Assembly (NCBI GenBank): GCA_024305745.1
Contig: JAHRBS010000009.1
Location: 1,736,001-1,800,000 of the forward strand
DNA: 64,000 nt
Source: Polyporus tsugae
Lineage: Eukaryota > Basidiomycota > Agaricomycetes > Polyporales > Polyporaceae
Direction of reading: 5' to 3'
Shown here: piece after piece, positions 1 to 11,020 of the stretch
Layout: each line of letters begins with the position of its first letter
How positions within the stretch are numbered: the stretch's first letter is position 1
The notes under the pieces: generated by a model
Told to the model about the DNA's origin: nothing
The model's input: the letters and a program-made list of their open reading frames with translations, nothing else
Database searches by the model: none
Made by a program: the position numbers and the translations under genes

Positions 1-548
1 TCATGGAGGACTTACATGGGGAACCCATTGACCCGTCCCTCCCTGATGACGTCAGCGGCGTCATCCAATCGCAGGCCGAGGCAGCCCTCGAAGTCTTACA
101 TGCAGGCGACTTCGTGCATGGCGACCTGCGCGCGCCAAACATCGTGCTACAGTCCGACACACGGCGCGTGTACTTCATCGACTTCGACTGGGCTGACAAA
201 CAAGGAAAAGCGAAGTATCCGATCCGTCTCAACCCGAAGATCAGATGGATACGCCCTGCGCACCTACTGGCGGGTCACGACATCCAGAAACATGACGACC
301 GGTGCCTGCTCCGACGAGAGCTCGTTCAGGTGCTGGGAGATAAGTATGTCAAGGAGAATAACACGTTGGGCAAGAGGTCGACTGCGAGCAAGGAGGATGA
401 CGATAACAGGCCTTCCAAGAGGTTGAGGGGAACAGACGAGCCGCCCCCCAGCTCGAGGGTGGCCTGCGCGCCCATGGAGTCCCTACCCCCCGAGGAAGGC
501 AGTGGTATTGGCATAAGCGCGCTAGCGGGGCAGGTCGCCGCGATCTAG
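1..548 (+). CDS. Fungal protein-kinase-like protein, C-terminal part (5' end outside window)
   Basis: The frame is open from the window edge to the stop at 546-548, so the N-terminal part of the gene is missing. The readable 181 residues hold the catalytic-loop motif HGDLRAPNI (near residue 39) and, about 16 residues later, YFIDFDWAD, the fungal form of the metal-binding D-F-G region. Both belong to the basidiomycete protein-kinase-like (FunK1-type) superfamily. The motifs are intact, so phosphotransfer is possible. A long charged tail (K/R/E/D-rich, possibly nuclear) follows. A related gene lies at 23.8-25.8 kb, where the second motif is changed. The substrate is unknown; the family call rests on the two motifs and their spacing. 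Confidence 0.7.
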   Translation, partial: MEDLHGEPIDPSLPDDVSGVIQSQAEAALEVLHAGDFVHGDLRAPNIVLQSDTRRVYFIDFDWADKQGKAKYPIRLNPKIRWIRPAHLLAGHDIQKHDDRCLLRRELVQVLGDKYVKENNTLGKRSTASKEDDDNRPSKRLRGTDEPPPSSRVACAPMESLPPEEGSGIGISALAGQVAAI

Positions 549-893
549 GTGGTGTAGCCGTATCCATACCTCCTCCGTTCAATCTCATCCGTTCCCCTAC
601 TCGTCATGTTTCCCTTCTGTTCCCCCGCATCACGTCTCCGTTTTCCTCGCATCATCGTTCCACTCTGTTCCCCCGCATCGCCGTTCCGTTCCATTAATTT
701 ACCATTCCGTTATGGTCTGTGATGGATAGTACTTCGAGTGGATGTACAATGTACGTTATGTAACTTTCTACATGACTTTTATGTGGATTGGAGAGTGCAG
801 GTTTGCAACGGTTTACCGCGATCGAAGTGCCCATTGGCGCCCACATTCAACGAGTCTTATCGGTAAATCTGGGAAAACCTTGTCTTATCACAT

Positions 894-945
894 CCTTCAT
901 CCTTCATCCTCATCCTCATCCTCATCCTCATCCTCATCCTCATCG
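894..945. repeat. TCATCC hexanucleotide microsatellite
   Basis: About eight near-perfect TCATCC/TCCTCA units end three bases before the start codon of the next gene. They probably form a pyrimidine-rich 5' leader. The rest of the 549-893 interval shows only C/T-rich patches and no gene. Confidence 0.9.
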
Positions 946-947
946 CC

Positions 948-1548
948 ATGGTCGTGTTTGTGTTGAATGTAGAACCTCAGACCGAGAAGGAGGACGACTA
1001 CGACGACCTGCCACCGCTCACGGACAATTTCCCTGGGCACGCCTCGCTACCTCCCGAGGACATCTCGTCCTGGGACACCTCGGCGTCCGGTGATGAGCTC
1101 ATCAATATGCACGCGTGGGTGTCCCGCTTCAACGCTTTCCGGTTCCCTGCCCACGACGAATCGTCTAAAGCGCAAATATTATCCGCATGGATGACGTCCC
1201 ACGGCTTCAACGGTCCCTGGTTGCCTGCCCTCGACAAGGAATGGAGCAGAAACGAAGGATCATTAGCGCAAGCCGTGTTCGCGTTCCAACGCCAACGCAT
1301 GCTGTTGGATCAGGTAAGCAAAGCGACTGCTTGCATTTCTTCAACTCACATCTCTATTGCGCCAGTACGACTCCATCAGCGCCACGACTCGCCCTCCTCC
1401 TTCGCTCATGGCAGCGTTGGCAGCGTTGGGGGACGAGGAGGGCCAAGACATCCTGACGGAGGGTATCAACGTCGACATGACAGCGGCGGGGGATGAGGAG
1501 GGCCAAGACATCCTGATGGAGGGTATCGACGTCGTCGAGCTTGAGTGA
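948..1548 (+). CDS. Short acidic hypothetical protein, two exons
   Basis: Exons 948-1313 and 1366-1548 join across a 52 bp GT-AG intron in phase 0 to give 182 residues. The ATG sits in a strong context (GCCATGG). I recognise no domain. The N-terminal half is acidic and aromatic, with several Trp, Pro and Asp residues. The C-terminal end holds a tandem duplication of about 20 residues (two copies of GDEEGQDIL separated by 11 residues), visible in the DNA as two 60 bp copies starting near 1426 and 1486. It may belong to a lineage-specific family. Confidence 0.55.
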
Positions 1549-1921
1549 TAGCGTGCATTTCGGACTGTCTGTACGCTGTTCCATTATCCTCGTTCTCCCT
1601 ATCCTCGGCATTAAGTGAGCGTCGATGAGCGGCAGCACCGGGAATCGTCTTACAAGCGGAGTTATGACTCGCTCCCTCGCCGTGGAATGGAATGAAAGCA
1701 GATGCAATCCCATCACAGCTTGGGCAAACCGACTCTGATAAGACTCCTACGTGAATTACAAGCTGTCCATCATAGAGCGATTACACCGATAAAAACGACA
1801 CGCTAACGGCTACTAAGGGCCCCACAAGCAGTGCCTGAGCTACGCTGCTGAAGAGATTGACATCTGAGCTGTGCCGCTGAAGTAGGGTAGGTCGCGATGC
1901 ATACTTACGACGTGCCAAGCA
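1549..1921. other. Intergenic, nothing recognised
   Basis: This 373 bp lies between two convergent genes. I see no ORF with codon-like character, no RNA gene and no clear repeat. It presumably carries both 3' ends. Confidence 0.5.
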
Positions 1922-2761
1922 TCAGTCGTCTTGAAGGCGACGTGATCGCAACTTCTTGCCGTTCTTCCTTTTCGGAGCTTCTGTAGCTACGGCGTCGTGA
2001 GCGTACTTCCGGGCTTTTGACGACGTATATTTCAATCGCTGCTTGACAGCGTCTGTGACTGGCCATAGGTTCTCATACTGATCGAGTTCCGGGAACTTGT
2101 TCACAGCCTAAAAAGTGGTGGAATTGAGCTCGCAATTCACCTGTGAAAAGGACTGGTACCTACCTTATCACGCAACAACGTGATGCGACTCAAGGACTGA
2201 CCCGATACAGACCGCGTGGGGTCGAGGCATTCGCCCACAAGTTTGTTTATCATTTTCTTGACGACTAGCATGAGATTGTGACACGGCTGAGCCTAGTAAG
2301 CTGCGCACCTTAAACTCAGACATACGCCTAGGGTTCCAATCGAGGACTTGCTCGAGCGAATAACCACCTCGGCCGGGGCGGCCCACCTCCCCAGGAGGCT
2401 TAGCGATCTTCATATCAGCATCGTCCTGCGACTCGGGTTCTGAATCGGTAGAGCTGGTACTGTCAGAGTCGCTGTCGGTGTTGGATCCACGTTCAGGGGT
2501 GGAGGCCGCGTGATCAGGAGGGTGGTTCCCTGCAGGAGTTGTTGAACGTAGGACGTCGAAGGTAATAGTCTGCGCTGTTGCCATTTTGAGTGTGCGGGTC
2601 GGAGCGGCCGAGCGCTTCGACATGTCGACTTCCTCGCGAGACAGAGGCTCGACGTCGAAGCACAAATCGGGAATATCGGTTTCAGACGCTAGCAGGGGAT
2701 GAGGGTTCGGGGGCGAGGCTGGTTCGTACCAGACGGGAATGGCGACAGAAGAAGGTGTCAT
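1922..2761 (-). CDS. Basidiomycete-specific conserved hypothetical protein
   Basis: Three exons on the minus strand, 2761-2326, 2264-2164 and 2107-1922, join in frame to 240 residues. The introns are 61 and 56 bp, and the first has the canonical GTATGT donor. The N-terminal half is Ser/Asp/Glu-rich and disordered. The C-terminal half carries a pattern I know from many agaricomycete hypothetical proteins: GRPGRGGYSL, then a helix, then KFPEL and ENLWPVTD followed by LKYTSS. It ends in a Lys/Arg-rich tail that could bind nucleic acid or act as a nuclear signal. The function of the family is not known to me. Exon 2 matters: without it the ORF ends early and the conserved block is split. Confidence 0.65.
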
Positions 2762-2876
2762 GAGCAGGGTATTAAATCGCTATTGGTTAGGGACGAGATG
2801 GATGGTGACAGACGACGCGACCAGCGCGAGAGGGAGAAGGGGCAGGAAACGGAAGGAAGAGCGGGCGATGAGAGCG

Positions 2877-2912
2877 GGCGACGAGAGCAGGCGACGAGAG
2901 CAGGCGACGAAG
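2877..2912. repeat. 13-bp tandem repeat
   Basis: Two and a half copies of GGCGACGAGAGCA lie in the 414 bp divergent spacer between the minus-strand gene ending at 2761 and the WD40 gene at 3176. The spacer should hold both promoters. Confidence 0.7.
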
Positions 2913-3175
2913 GCCAGAAGATATTGAACGGCATGGTTCCACACACTTCCCGATTTAGGCGGCTTATTGTTTTCCTCCAAGGTCGAGAAGTGTGGAGCTA
3001 AATATAATATTCATTGGAAACGAGACAATGAGAACGCGAAGAAGCAGATGAACTATTGTATTCGCGTTGCGCGGAAACGGCCAATGACTTCGTGCGCGTT
3101 GAGGATATCGCGGCTCATATAGCTCGCGCCCACTCACGTCCCCCGTAACGCAGATTCAACGCAGCACTGTCGCCT

Positions 3176-4889
3176 ATGATGCTGGTGTCATTGCCTAACT
3201 TAAACCCCTTCACATCCCCCGGTGGACGCTATAGGCCCATCGCGACCTTCAATAACAACCTGAGGGGTGTAAACAGTCTCAGCTTCTCCAAAGACGGACA
3301 TTATCTCGCTAGCGGCGGTGAGTACATTGACCATTTCGATCCCAAAAGACTTCAGCCGCTGACCCGGGGCAGGAGGAGACGGAGTCAAATTATGGGATTT
3401 ACGGACCAAGTTGGCTGTCCCTACCCCTCCGCACCGTGAGACCTTGGGCCCAGTCACCAGGGCGTTGTGGGTTGGAGGTAGCGACGCTGTCTACCCCACG
3501 CTCTGTTACGGTACTGGACTTGGGTACCTGTGCCTTTGGAACCAGGGTGCAAAGAGCGTGAGTTGCCGCGACATGTCTCTTGAAGAACGTTGGACTCACC
3601 GCTGCTTTCAGGACCGGTTCATCGAGGTCTTCGAGAAGCGACTTGCCGACGGCGTGGAGATCACGGCTTTGGGATGTGCAAACGGCAACGGAACGGACGC
3701 GCGCATTGCTGTCGGTACACGGAAGTGCGTCATACAGGTCTTCCAGTACGACGGGCGAGGAGATGTCAGTCCAATCTTCTCCATTCGTCTGGAACGCGTC
3801 GTACCCAGTTATCTTGAGTTCACGTCCAACCAACGAGACGTGCTGGTCTTTGGAATGTATGACGGAGTGATGTAAGTCATCTGAAGAGCATTTCGCAATT
3901 TTTTAGCCTGAGTCGACTTATCTAAACGCAGGTACACGCTAGGCAACAGCAATGGAAAGGTGCTTAAATCGAAGAGCCTCGGCCAAAAGATGTAAGCAAG
4001 TCGGAATACTAAGAAGTTGATGTATAGTGCTGAGACAGTTCAGAGGGTACGCTTCTCTACCTCCCAAACAACACCTAGTCGTTCTCGACAATATTTCCAA
4101 CGGATTCGACTTGTGGGACCTGGACGTAGGAACACATCTACGCACCTTTCCAACCGGAACGCCTACTCGTTTCCTGCCTCGGCAGGTTGTCTTCGCGGAG
4201 AGGTGGAAGTCCATCGTAGCTGGAAGCGACCACGGGGCTGTGTACGTCTTCGACAGAACAACGGGTGCGCCGTTGGACGTATTGCGCCATGCGGCGAAGG
4301 GTCTGGTTCAGACTGTGGCGGTGAGCGAGTATCAAGCGTTGACAAAAAGGGACACTGACGTCGAAGATAGGCAATTGATCGAGACGGATACTCCGTGATT
4401 GCAACTGGGTCGTCAGGCGAACAGGGTGTCGTTACCCTGTGGCAGAGCAAGAAGCTGTTCGCCGACTCGTTGAGGCCGAAGTCGATGTGGTCTCTGTATC
4501 GCGTGCTTAGCTTCGCGGTGCAGCTTGTTATGGCTTTGGCCACAATCACCTTCATCTTTCAGAACCTGGGGTTCCGAGTAAGCGATTTGCCGCATGGGTT
4601 GTGGTTTTCCTACTTACGACGCAAACAGGTTGACCTCCCGGCTTGGTTAGTTCCCGTCCGAACCAACAGCTTCAACCCGCAGGAGCCAGTGGCTGCTGCT
4701 CATGCAGTCACGCGGCGTAGTGTGAAGATCGCACGGTCATCCAACAGCAAAGGCCACAGCACGGGAAGCGCGGCACCAAGAGAAATGTACCAGGAGGGGG
4801 ATTGGGCGGCTTGGCAGGAGTGGAAGGCCTACGTTGCGAGTCAGCGAGGTGGTGCGCCGGGGAGGGCAGGGCGGGTCATTGTACTGTAG
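3176..4889 (+). CDS. WD40-repeat protein with C-terminal membrane helix
   Basis: Seven exons (3176-3317, 3373-3557, 3612-3871, 3932-3991, 4044-4320, 4371-4577, 4629-4889) give 463 residues with consistent phases. Early residues read as WD40 blades (SFSKDGHYLASGG, then DGVKLWDLR). Later blades include ISNGFDLWDLD and AGSDHGAVYVFD. After the propeller a hydrophobic segment of about 20 residues (VLSFAVQLVMALATITFIF) predicts one membrane span, followed by a basic/polar tail. Introns 3558-3611 (54 bp) and 4578-4628 (51 bp) are multiples of three with no stop, so an ORF finder reads straight through them. Their GT-AG ends and branch-like motifs argue that they are real. WD40 folds are scaffolds; the partner is unknown. 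Confidence 0.75.
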
Positions 4890-4994
4890 TGTCTCTTGAC
4901 AACCGGAAGTCCAAGGTTCGTGTACCCGTACATCCAAATGCACAGAGTCTCATGAACTCGCCATGATTCCGCGAAGCAAGGAGAGTGGATTGCC

Positions 4995-5150
4995 GACGCC
5001 TTGTGCGGGTTATAACCCAGCACTTTGGTAAGCGAGTTGTACCAGAGAGGAACAAAGGAACAAGTTTCAATGTCAACGTTGACGCCTTGTGCGGGTCATA
5101 ACCCAGCACGTCGGCAAGCGAGTCGCGCCAGAGATCGAGAGGAACGAAGG
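4995..5150. repeat. Imperfect direct repeat, about 65 bp, two copies
   Basis: Copies at 4995-5058 and 5081-5150 share GACGCCTTGTGCGGG, ATAACCCAGCAC and the GAGAGGAAC(A/G)AAGG end, at roughly 80% identity. They lie 430 bp upstream of the Tnp2 start, where CACTA elements often carry subterminal repeats, but I could not find a terminal CACTA motif. The rest of 4890-5581 shows no gene. Confidence 0.7.
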
Positions 5151-5581
5151 ACAAGGGCAGGGGGGCAGGCTTGGGGCAGGCTGTGCAAAGGGAAGTCCCG
5201 TCCCGTCAACTTGCCAAATTTAGAGCATGCTCCTTACGTCAGGCGGGCGCTCAAGAACAAACTCGTTCAACTTGTGCTCACTGACAACGGACAACGCCTT
5301 CCGTGCATTGTATCACTTGGTAAGTGCTTGTACCCCACGATTGTCGAGGAACGGACTCTACTTTGTTTTTCCTTTACAGGTACGCTTCCAAGGAACCATC
5401 GCAACGCTCCGCGTGGGAACCCCGGGCAGAGTTATTACTCGCCCTCCTCGTCGTCAGCCCGGCCCCACCGTTCCTGTGCTTGCGATCCCAGATACTCGTT
5501 GCGCTGAGTTATTACTCGCGTATATCCCCCTATGCTCCACTACCCCCGCACTGCTCTGCCGGCCTCCTCCACTCCCCGGCT

Positions 5582-8500
5582 ATGCCACGGTTCCTGCAGT
5601 ATTGTCGCTGCGAAAGCTGCGTCTTGGGTTGCGCGGACGCGTCTAGAGGGAAGCCATGGTCCGACAAGTTGAAATGGAACTTGCACAGTCGGTCCCTCCG
5701 CGAGAGAACCACCTCTTTGTCACCATCTACCACTCACCCAGACGACTCTCCCGGACCCGTCGCACCATCGATCGAGGATCGTTCTTTCAACCTATTCGCA
5801 TCTGTTCTTGTTGGAGATGCACCAGATCCTTCTAGGATGGCACTCACTACTCGTTCCGTCGTCGAGACGTCGACGATACTGGCTCCTGCTTCTTTTGAGA
5901 TGGAAGACATACTCGAGAGCCTCTCGCGCATACACCTTTCTTCCCTACCGAACGACACACCGCACGCTGCATCTCCTGCAATGGATGATGTTGCTGACTC
6001 CCTCCGCAACCTTCAACTTCATAACTCTCACGATATCCCACCCAGTATCCCGCCTCCCAACCTTGCTCCTCACCCCGCGCCCCCCAGCCCCCCCGGACCT
6101 GGAGCCGCTGCGAGCACCCCGTTAAGAACGGACAAGCGCGACACTAATGTTGCTACCAAGCGGGCCTTGCAGACGCTGGCACACATCGAGGATCACGTAC
6201 TACTCCTCGAGGGCTCGCTCGCGGCGCCATCCGAAGAACAGCTTGGGAGCGCGGAGGCTGAACTATCGCGTCTGCGTTCCATGTTCCTACGCGTTACTCG
6301 GACCACGAATCTGGTGCTCACGCGGAAGGAGGAGACAAGATGTCATCTACAACGAATCGGCAGCCGTATCTGCGAGCTGAGACACCTGATGCCGGCGCCG
6401 TCCTTGCCGCACAAGCCCATCCCTTACGATTGTGGTAAGTCAACTTTTGAAAAGGTAAAACAACGCAGCTGACGTACTTTTCAGGACACCATTACGACAT
6501 CCCTGCGAGTCGTGCTCACGTCGTGGCGCAAATCGCCATGTTCCTTGGGATCGTGCTCAATGTCCTGGGGAAACTAAGTCGGGAAGGGTCGGACTTTCTT
6601 CTGGGGTGCCTATCGTTTTTACTAGGTTTATCCTTCAAGTCTTCGGGAACGCCCATCACCCCCCTTCAGCAGAACATCCTCTCTCAGATCCCCACCAATC
6701 TCAAAGGAGCTCTAGAGCGATTCAACCTCTCTGCCCATACTACGACGTACGCGGCGTGCCCCACTTGTCATTTTGTCTACCCACCTTCCACCACGCCCGA
6801 CAGTGATAATCTCGTGTATCCTGCTCGGTGCAACAACCGACGGAGACCCGGCGGCTCGATCTGCAATGCCCCATTGCTGGACCCACGCCTAACGAGCGAC
6901 GATCAGAAGCCCGTTCGACCCTACGTTGTACACGATCTCAAGGAATATGAGAGCGGTCTTCTCTCCTCCGAGGATAACGTACGCCTCATCAACGCCTCCT
7001 GCGATGAGACTATGGCCGAGGTTCGGCGCGATGAACCCCCTCCCTTTTTCGTCACTGGGCCATTTCAGGCACAATTTGTACGGACCTTCGTCTTCGACAA
7101 GCAATCAAATCGTCTATTCATTGATCGGGGAAAGGAGATCCGTCTGCTCTTTGCCCTGCATGTCGATAGCTTCAATGTTGAGGGCATGTCTGTGCGTGGG
7201 GCGTCGACCTCTTGCACCATCATCTCACTGGCATGTCTCGATCTTCCTCCCGAGATCAGATACAAGTCCGAGAACATCGGTCTCATCGCCATCATCCCAG
7301 GCCCACGAGAACCCCATCTGACCGAGCTGAACTACTACCTGGCCCCCGTTATGGATGCGTTTTGCGAGTCGTGGGAGCGAGGTACGCAACATTCACGCGT
7401 CGCCCTGCACTCTGGTGGTTGTGTATCTCGGTCGGCCATCGCTGCTGCTGTCATGGATCTCGTCGCCGCCCGCAAAACGTCGCAACTCGCGTCCCACTCT
7501 GCACATATCTATTGCCATGTGTGCACCTGTTCAGGAAAGAGTACGCGCGGACGCACCGACTTCCAGCAATGGATATTCCGAGACCCTAAGGAGATGCGTA
7601 AACACGCGGAGGCATGGCGGGACGCGACTAGCGTCTCGGAGCAAGATAAGATATTCGCCCAGCACGGCGTTCGTTGGTCAGAGCTTTGGCGATTACCTTA
7701 CTGGGATCCAACCCGTCAGCTTGTCGTCGACTCTATGCACTGTATATTCGAAGGCCTCATTCCCTACCACTTCCGCGACATCCTCGGTTTAACGTCCGCG
7801 AACGCAAAGGAGACAGAAGTCCTTCCGCCCGCCTTCGAACATAACTTCGCTACCGTGGGCATCGAAGGAAACAGCCGTCTGCCTGAGAAGGCGCGGCTCT
7901 CGGACAAGGAAGTTGGACAAGTGGAGTCCATCGGCCACGCCCTTTGTCAACATATCGGCCACAGCGCAGAGGAGCAGGAGAAAGGGCTCGAGGACCTCCA
8001 CCGCAGACTGTTGAGCAAGAACCTGAAGGCTTTAAGTTTCGTCGGGCACGGCCTGGAGCTTCCTTCGAAGGCAAAGATGACAAAACGGCTGTGGGTGGAT
8101 GCACTTGTGGCATGGGCAAGTATCTCGTGTTCTCACTCACACAGGCAAGAATCTAACCCCATGTATCTAGCGTCGATTAAGGCCGCTCTCTGCGAATCCC
8201 AGTGCGAAGAAGATCACAACACTGGAGGTTATCGATCGCATCCGCGACGTGATCTGCCACTGTGATAAGCCGTCTTGGCTTAGCTCCGTTCCTCGAAACT
8301 TCGGCGACGCAGCCGCAGGGACTCTGAAGGCTGACGAATGGAAAATCATGTGTACCGTCTACCTGCCGATCGCTCTCGTCACTCTATGGGGTGTTGGCTC
8401 CTCTCATGCCACCCCTGAGATTGGCATATTCTTCCGGCGCGTCCTCGATAATACCATGCTCCTCGTATCAGCCGTTGTCGTGCTGTGCAAGCGAACCATG

Positions 8501-9408
8501 TCCGAAGCGCGCGCGCGCAAGTACCGTGCTTACATCGCAGACTGGCTTCGCGGCCTGCAGGAGATTCATGCAGGTTCATACTCTGATCGGACGAATAACC
8601 ACGTTGCCTTTCATATATTCGATTTCTTGCTTCTGTTTGGACCCGTCTACTCGTGGTGGTGTTTCCCTTTCGAGCGCCTTATCGGACAGCTGCAACGCAT
8701 ACCTCACAACGACAAGTTTGGTGAGTTTTCTCTGAGATGAATGAAATACTTTATTCTGACAACGACTGCACAGGTCAACTAGAAGCGAGTTTGATTGACT
8801 CCTTCCTGAGGGCAGCCAAGCTCCGACGGTGGCTTAACAGGTCTGACTGCCCGGAAGCTCTGCGCCAAGTAAAGTGTTTCTTCGACAAAGCCTTCGGTAG
8901 CTGGAACTTCAATCCCACCACCTCTGACGCCGACTGTCCCACTAAACATCATCCCTCAACGCCTAATCCGAGTATTCCCGCCGACTTGTTCCCCCTGCTT
9001 CCCCCAGATGACCTCTGCCGACTGACCTTGCTGGCCCGTTGTAAACACGAAGGTCACACGCTCGCCAGATCATCAACACATGTCGGTAACAGCCTCGTTC
9101 TGTATTATCCGCGAGAGCAGCCGTCCACTGCCGAGTATGGGTCTATCGAGTACATCTACCAGGTCGATCAGCGCTTCGTGTTGGCGGTACGACGTCATCT
9201 ACCAACTTCAGGAAACGATCCGTTCAAACCCTACACGGATTTCCCGGCCACGGTCCGATCAGCTCAACTTGGTCCGCTGGAAATAATCGATCAGACAAGC
9301 GTTGTTTGCCACTTCCTTCGGTGGAAGATGCCGACGGGCGACATGGTTGTCTTGCCCTTGTACAAGGTTGGCTATTTGTTTCAGGTCCGATGCACTACAC
9401 TGACATGA
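5582..9408 (+). CDS. Tnp2-type (CACTA/EnSpm) transposase
   Basis: Four exons (5582-6434, 6485-8115, 8171-8720, 8774-9408) give 1222 residues without a stop. I start at the ATG at 5582 because the following residues (MPRFLQYCRCESC, then WSDKLKWNLHSRS) match the usual Tnp2 opening with its Cys motif; upstream frame is not conserved in character. The middle carries Tnp2 hallmarks: a Cys-containing block (AACPTCHFVYPP), the catalytic-region stretches LFALHVDSFNVEG and GLIAIIPGPREP, and YWDPTRQLVVDSMH. Downstream are VPRNFGDAAAGTLKADEW and a C-terminal domain. Intron 8116-8170 has a GC donor (GCAAGT), needed to keep frame. Length and intactness suggest a recently active element. Tnp2 acts in the nucleus, cutting at terminal repeats. 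Confidence 0.88.
5582..9408 (+). mobile_element. CACTA/EnSpm DNA transposon body (termini not located)
   Basis: The element is defined by its transposase only. I searched both flanks by eye for CACTA/TAGTG terminal inverted repeats and a 2-3 bp target duplication and found no convincing pair, so the true ends are unknown. The direct repeats near 5.0 kb may be part of it. Confidence 0.6.
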
Positions 9409-9531
9409 ATTCTCAGGATTAAGTAGCTTAAGTAGTTCGAGTATATGTAGTACGAGTACTGATGGTGAGACCATGAGTTATGCAGTTATGTTTACTTGTT
9501 CTTGGAAATGTCGCGCGATAGCAGCCTTCAC

Positions 9532-10019
9532 ATGAAGAGCACTTCCTGTCCTACTCCCATTGCATTGCGCCCGCCTTCTCGCGACGCCTCCACGACGCCC
9601 TGGGCTCTCAGATCTCAGAACTCGCGCGGCGCCGCCGTAACCATTTGACGCGCACACCCGTGGTGGCCGCCCCTCGCGTGTCCTTCGTCCACTGACGCGT
9701 TTGTTCTGTTAACAGCACAAAGCCTCTGCGCAATCCACGTGGGCGAACGCAACGGCGCAAATGCAAGGTACGTGGTTCCGTCTCCTCGCGATCGCGTTAT
9801 GTTTGATTTTGCTGACGTAACCCTCTAACCTCCGTGTTCGCTTCCACCGCCATAGCTCACGACTTGCATGGGTTGGGTCGACCGTTTGGAGGTAGACGCG
9901 ACTACCGGGTATGCGAGGTACGCATTCTGTCTTACCTCCGTTCGCAATGTTCCCTTACTTCACTAATATCACTTGCCACACAGATAAATGGAGGCGCAGC
10001 ATTCGAAAAGATGTACTAG
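9532..10019 (+). CDS. Candidate 84-residue protein, four exons
   Basis: Four short pieces (9532-9636, 9716-9767, 9856-9917, 9984-10019) bounded by GT-AG introns of 79, 88 and 66 bp join in frame to 84 residues ending at a stop. The last two introns have strong signals (GTACGT or GTACGC donors, pyrimidine tracts, CAG/TAG ends). The product is rich in Ala/Ser/Arg at the N-terminus, possibly a mitochondrial presequence, and ends GGAAFEKMY. I do not recognise it. The phase agreement across three introns is the main support; chance cannot be excluded for so short a frame. Confidence 0.35.
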
Positions 10020-10230
10020 CCTACTGTCTTTGACTGTCCAGGATGTTTTCAAAGGTTGTCTCTGACATACCACAAACAATGTTAATCTCTCGCGATCACC
10101 ACCCCCAGTCCTAGCCCTCAACGTTCCCGCGCTGCTGTAAGTTTTCATCAGGACTCCCCCTTCACCCTCTTCCCTTTCCTCCACCACCATCTCTGCACTC
10201 CAACTCCTCCCCTCACTCACAAGCTCAAAC

Positions 10231-10534
10231 ATGCTTCCTATTGTCATTCAGAACATGCTGAAGTACATGGTATGTCATTCCTGATGTCTGTTGTTCAATC
10301 ACTAACCTATTACAGCCTATTTTGGCCTTCCAGGGCATACAGGCCGGGCGTGACTCAGCTCGTCGCTCCTCCCCTTCCCTCAGGTGCATTTGTATGCACT
10401 CGAGCCGCCTTTCGCGCCCGTACTGACTCGCTTACAGCCCGGGGAAGCGTCCGGCTCTCGCGTCGCCACGTTCTGGCACGCCGGTCCAGACGAAGAACAT
10501 GACGAACGTGACGGGCACGGGCGGCGCCGCGTAG
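10231..10534 (+). CDS. Candidate 67-residue protein, three exons
   Basis: Exons 10231-10269, 10316-10383 and 10438-10534 join in frame across 46 and 54 bp GT-AG introns. The first donor is GTATGT and the second intron has a TACTGAC branch-like motif. The predicted product starts MLPIVIQNMLKYM, a short hydrophobic/amphipathic helix, and continues Ser/Pro/Arg-rich to a Gly/Ala end. It is preceded by a long C/T-rich leader typical of basidiomycete promoters. An alternative acceptor at the CAG before GGCATA would drop six residues in frame. The family is unknown. Confidence 0.35.
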
Positions 10535-10791
10535 TAAGACATCCGGCGGTTACTTGGCGGGCACTCAGTGGGTGGTCGGCGCGTCGAGAGCGGGCGAACT
10601 GTTTTGTCTTGCGGAGAACTTGATATGTCGGTGAATGTTTTGTAACAAGTGAAACTTGAAATTCTAGTCGGTCGTAAACGTTGATGCAAACTTCGTGTTC
10701 TTTCTGACATTTTGCCGGGCGTGAAACTCGAAATTCCTTTAAATACAAAACTTTCGTCTGAACCTCAAGTTCCCGATGACGTTTGGCGTAT

Positions 10792-10812
10792 CGTAGAACG
10801 TGACGTTCTACG
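10792..10812. promoter_or_regulatory. Perfect 9-bp-arm palindrome upstream of tyrosyl-tRNA synthetase
   Basis: CGTAGAACG and CGTTCTACG face each other around a TGA spacer, 208 bp before the TyrRS start. A degenerate half-site (AAAACGTGACATTCTG) recurs near 10916. It could bind a dimeric regulator; no known factor is recognised. The rest of 10535-11020 holds no gene. Confidence 0.4.
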
Positions 10813-11020
10813 TGATATTGTCTGCGGCTCGGAATGCGGGCCGGAACGGTAAGTTTTCGCGAGCATTCGGAGCAATGTCAAACTTCAATTTCTATCTACG
10901 GTCGAATATCGTACAAAACGTGACATTCTGCATTGTCATTATTCATTCCGTTTTGACCAGCCTCGAATACTGTAATTCCTCGCGTGTCAGCGACATTTCT
11001 TCTTTCCACCACCGTCCACC

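Noticed and set aside
742..966. Ser-rich plus-strand frame over the TCATCC repeat
   Set aside because: Its Ser run is just the microsatellite read in one frame; no other coding evidence.
4880..9980. CACTA/TAGTG terminal repeats of the Tnp2 element
   Set aside because: A TAGTG lies near 4888 and a CACTA near 9961, but they are in the wrong orientation for an element containing the gene and have no extended complementarity.
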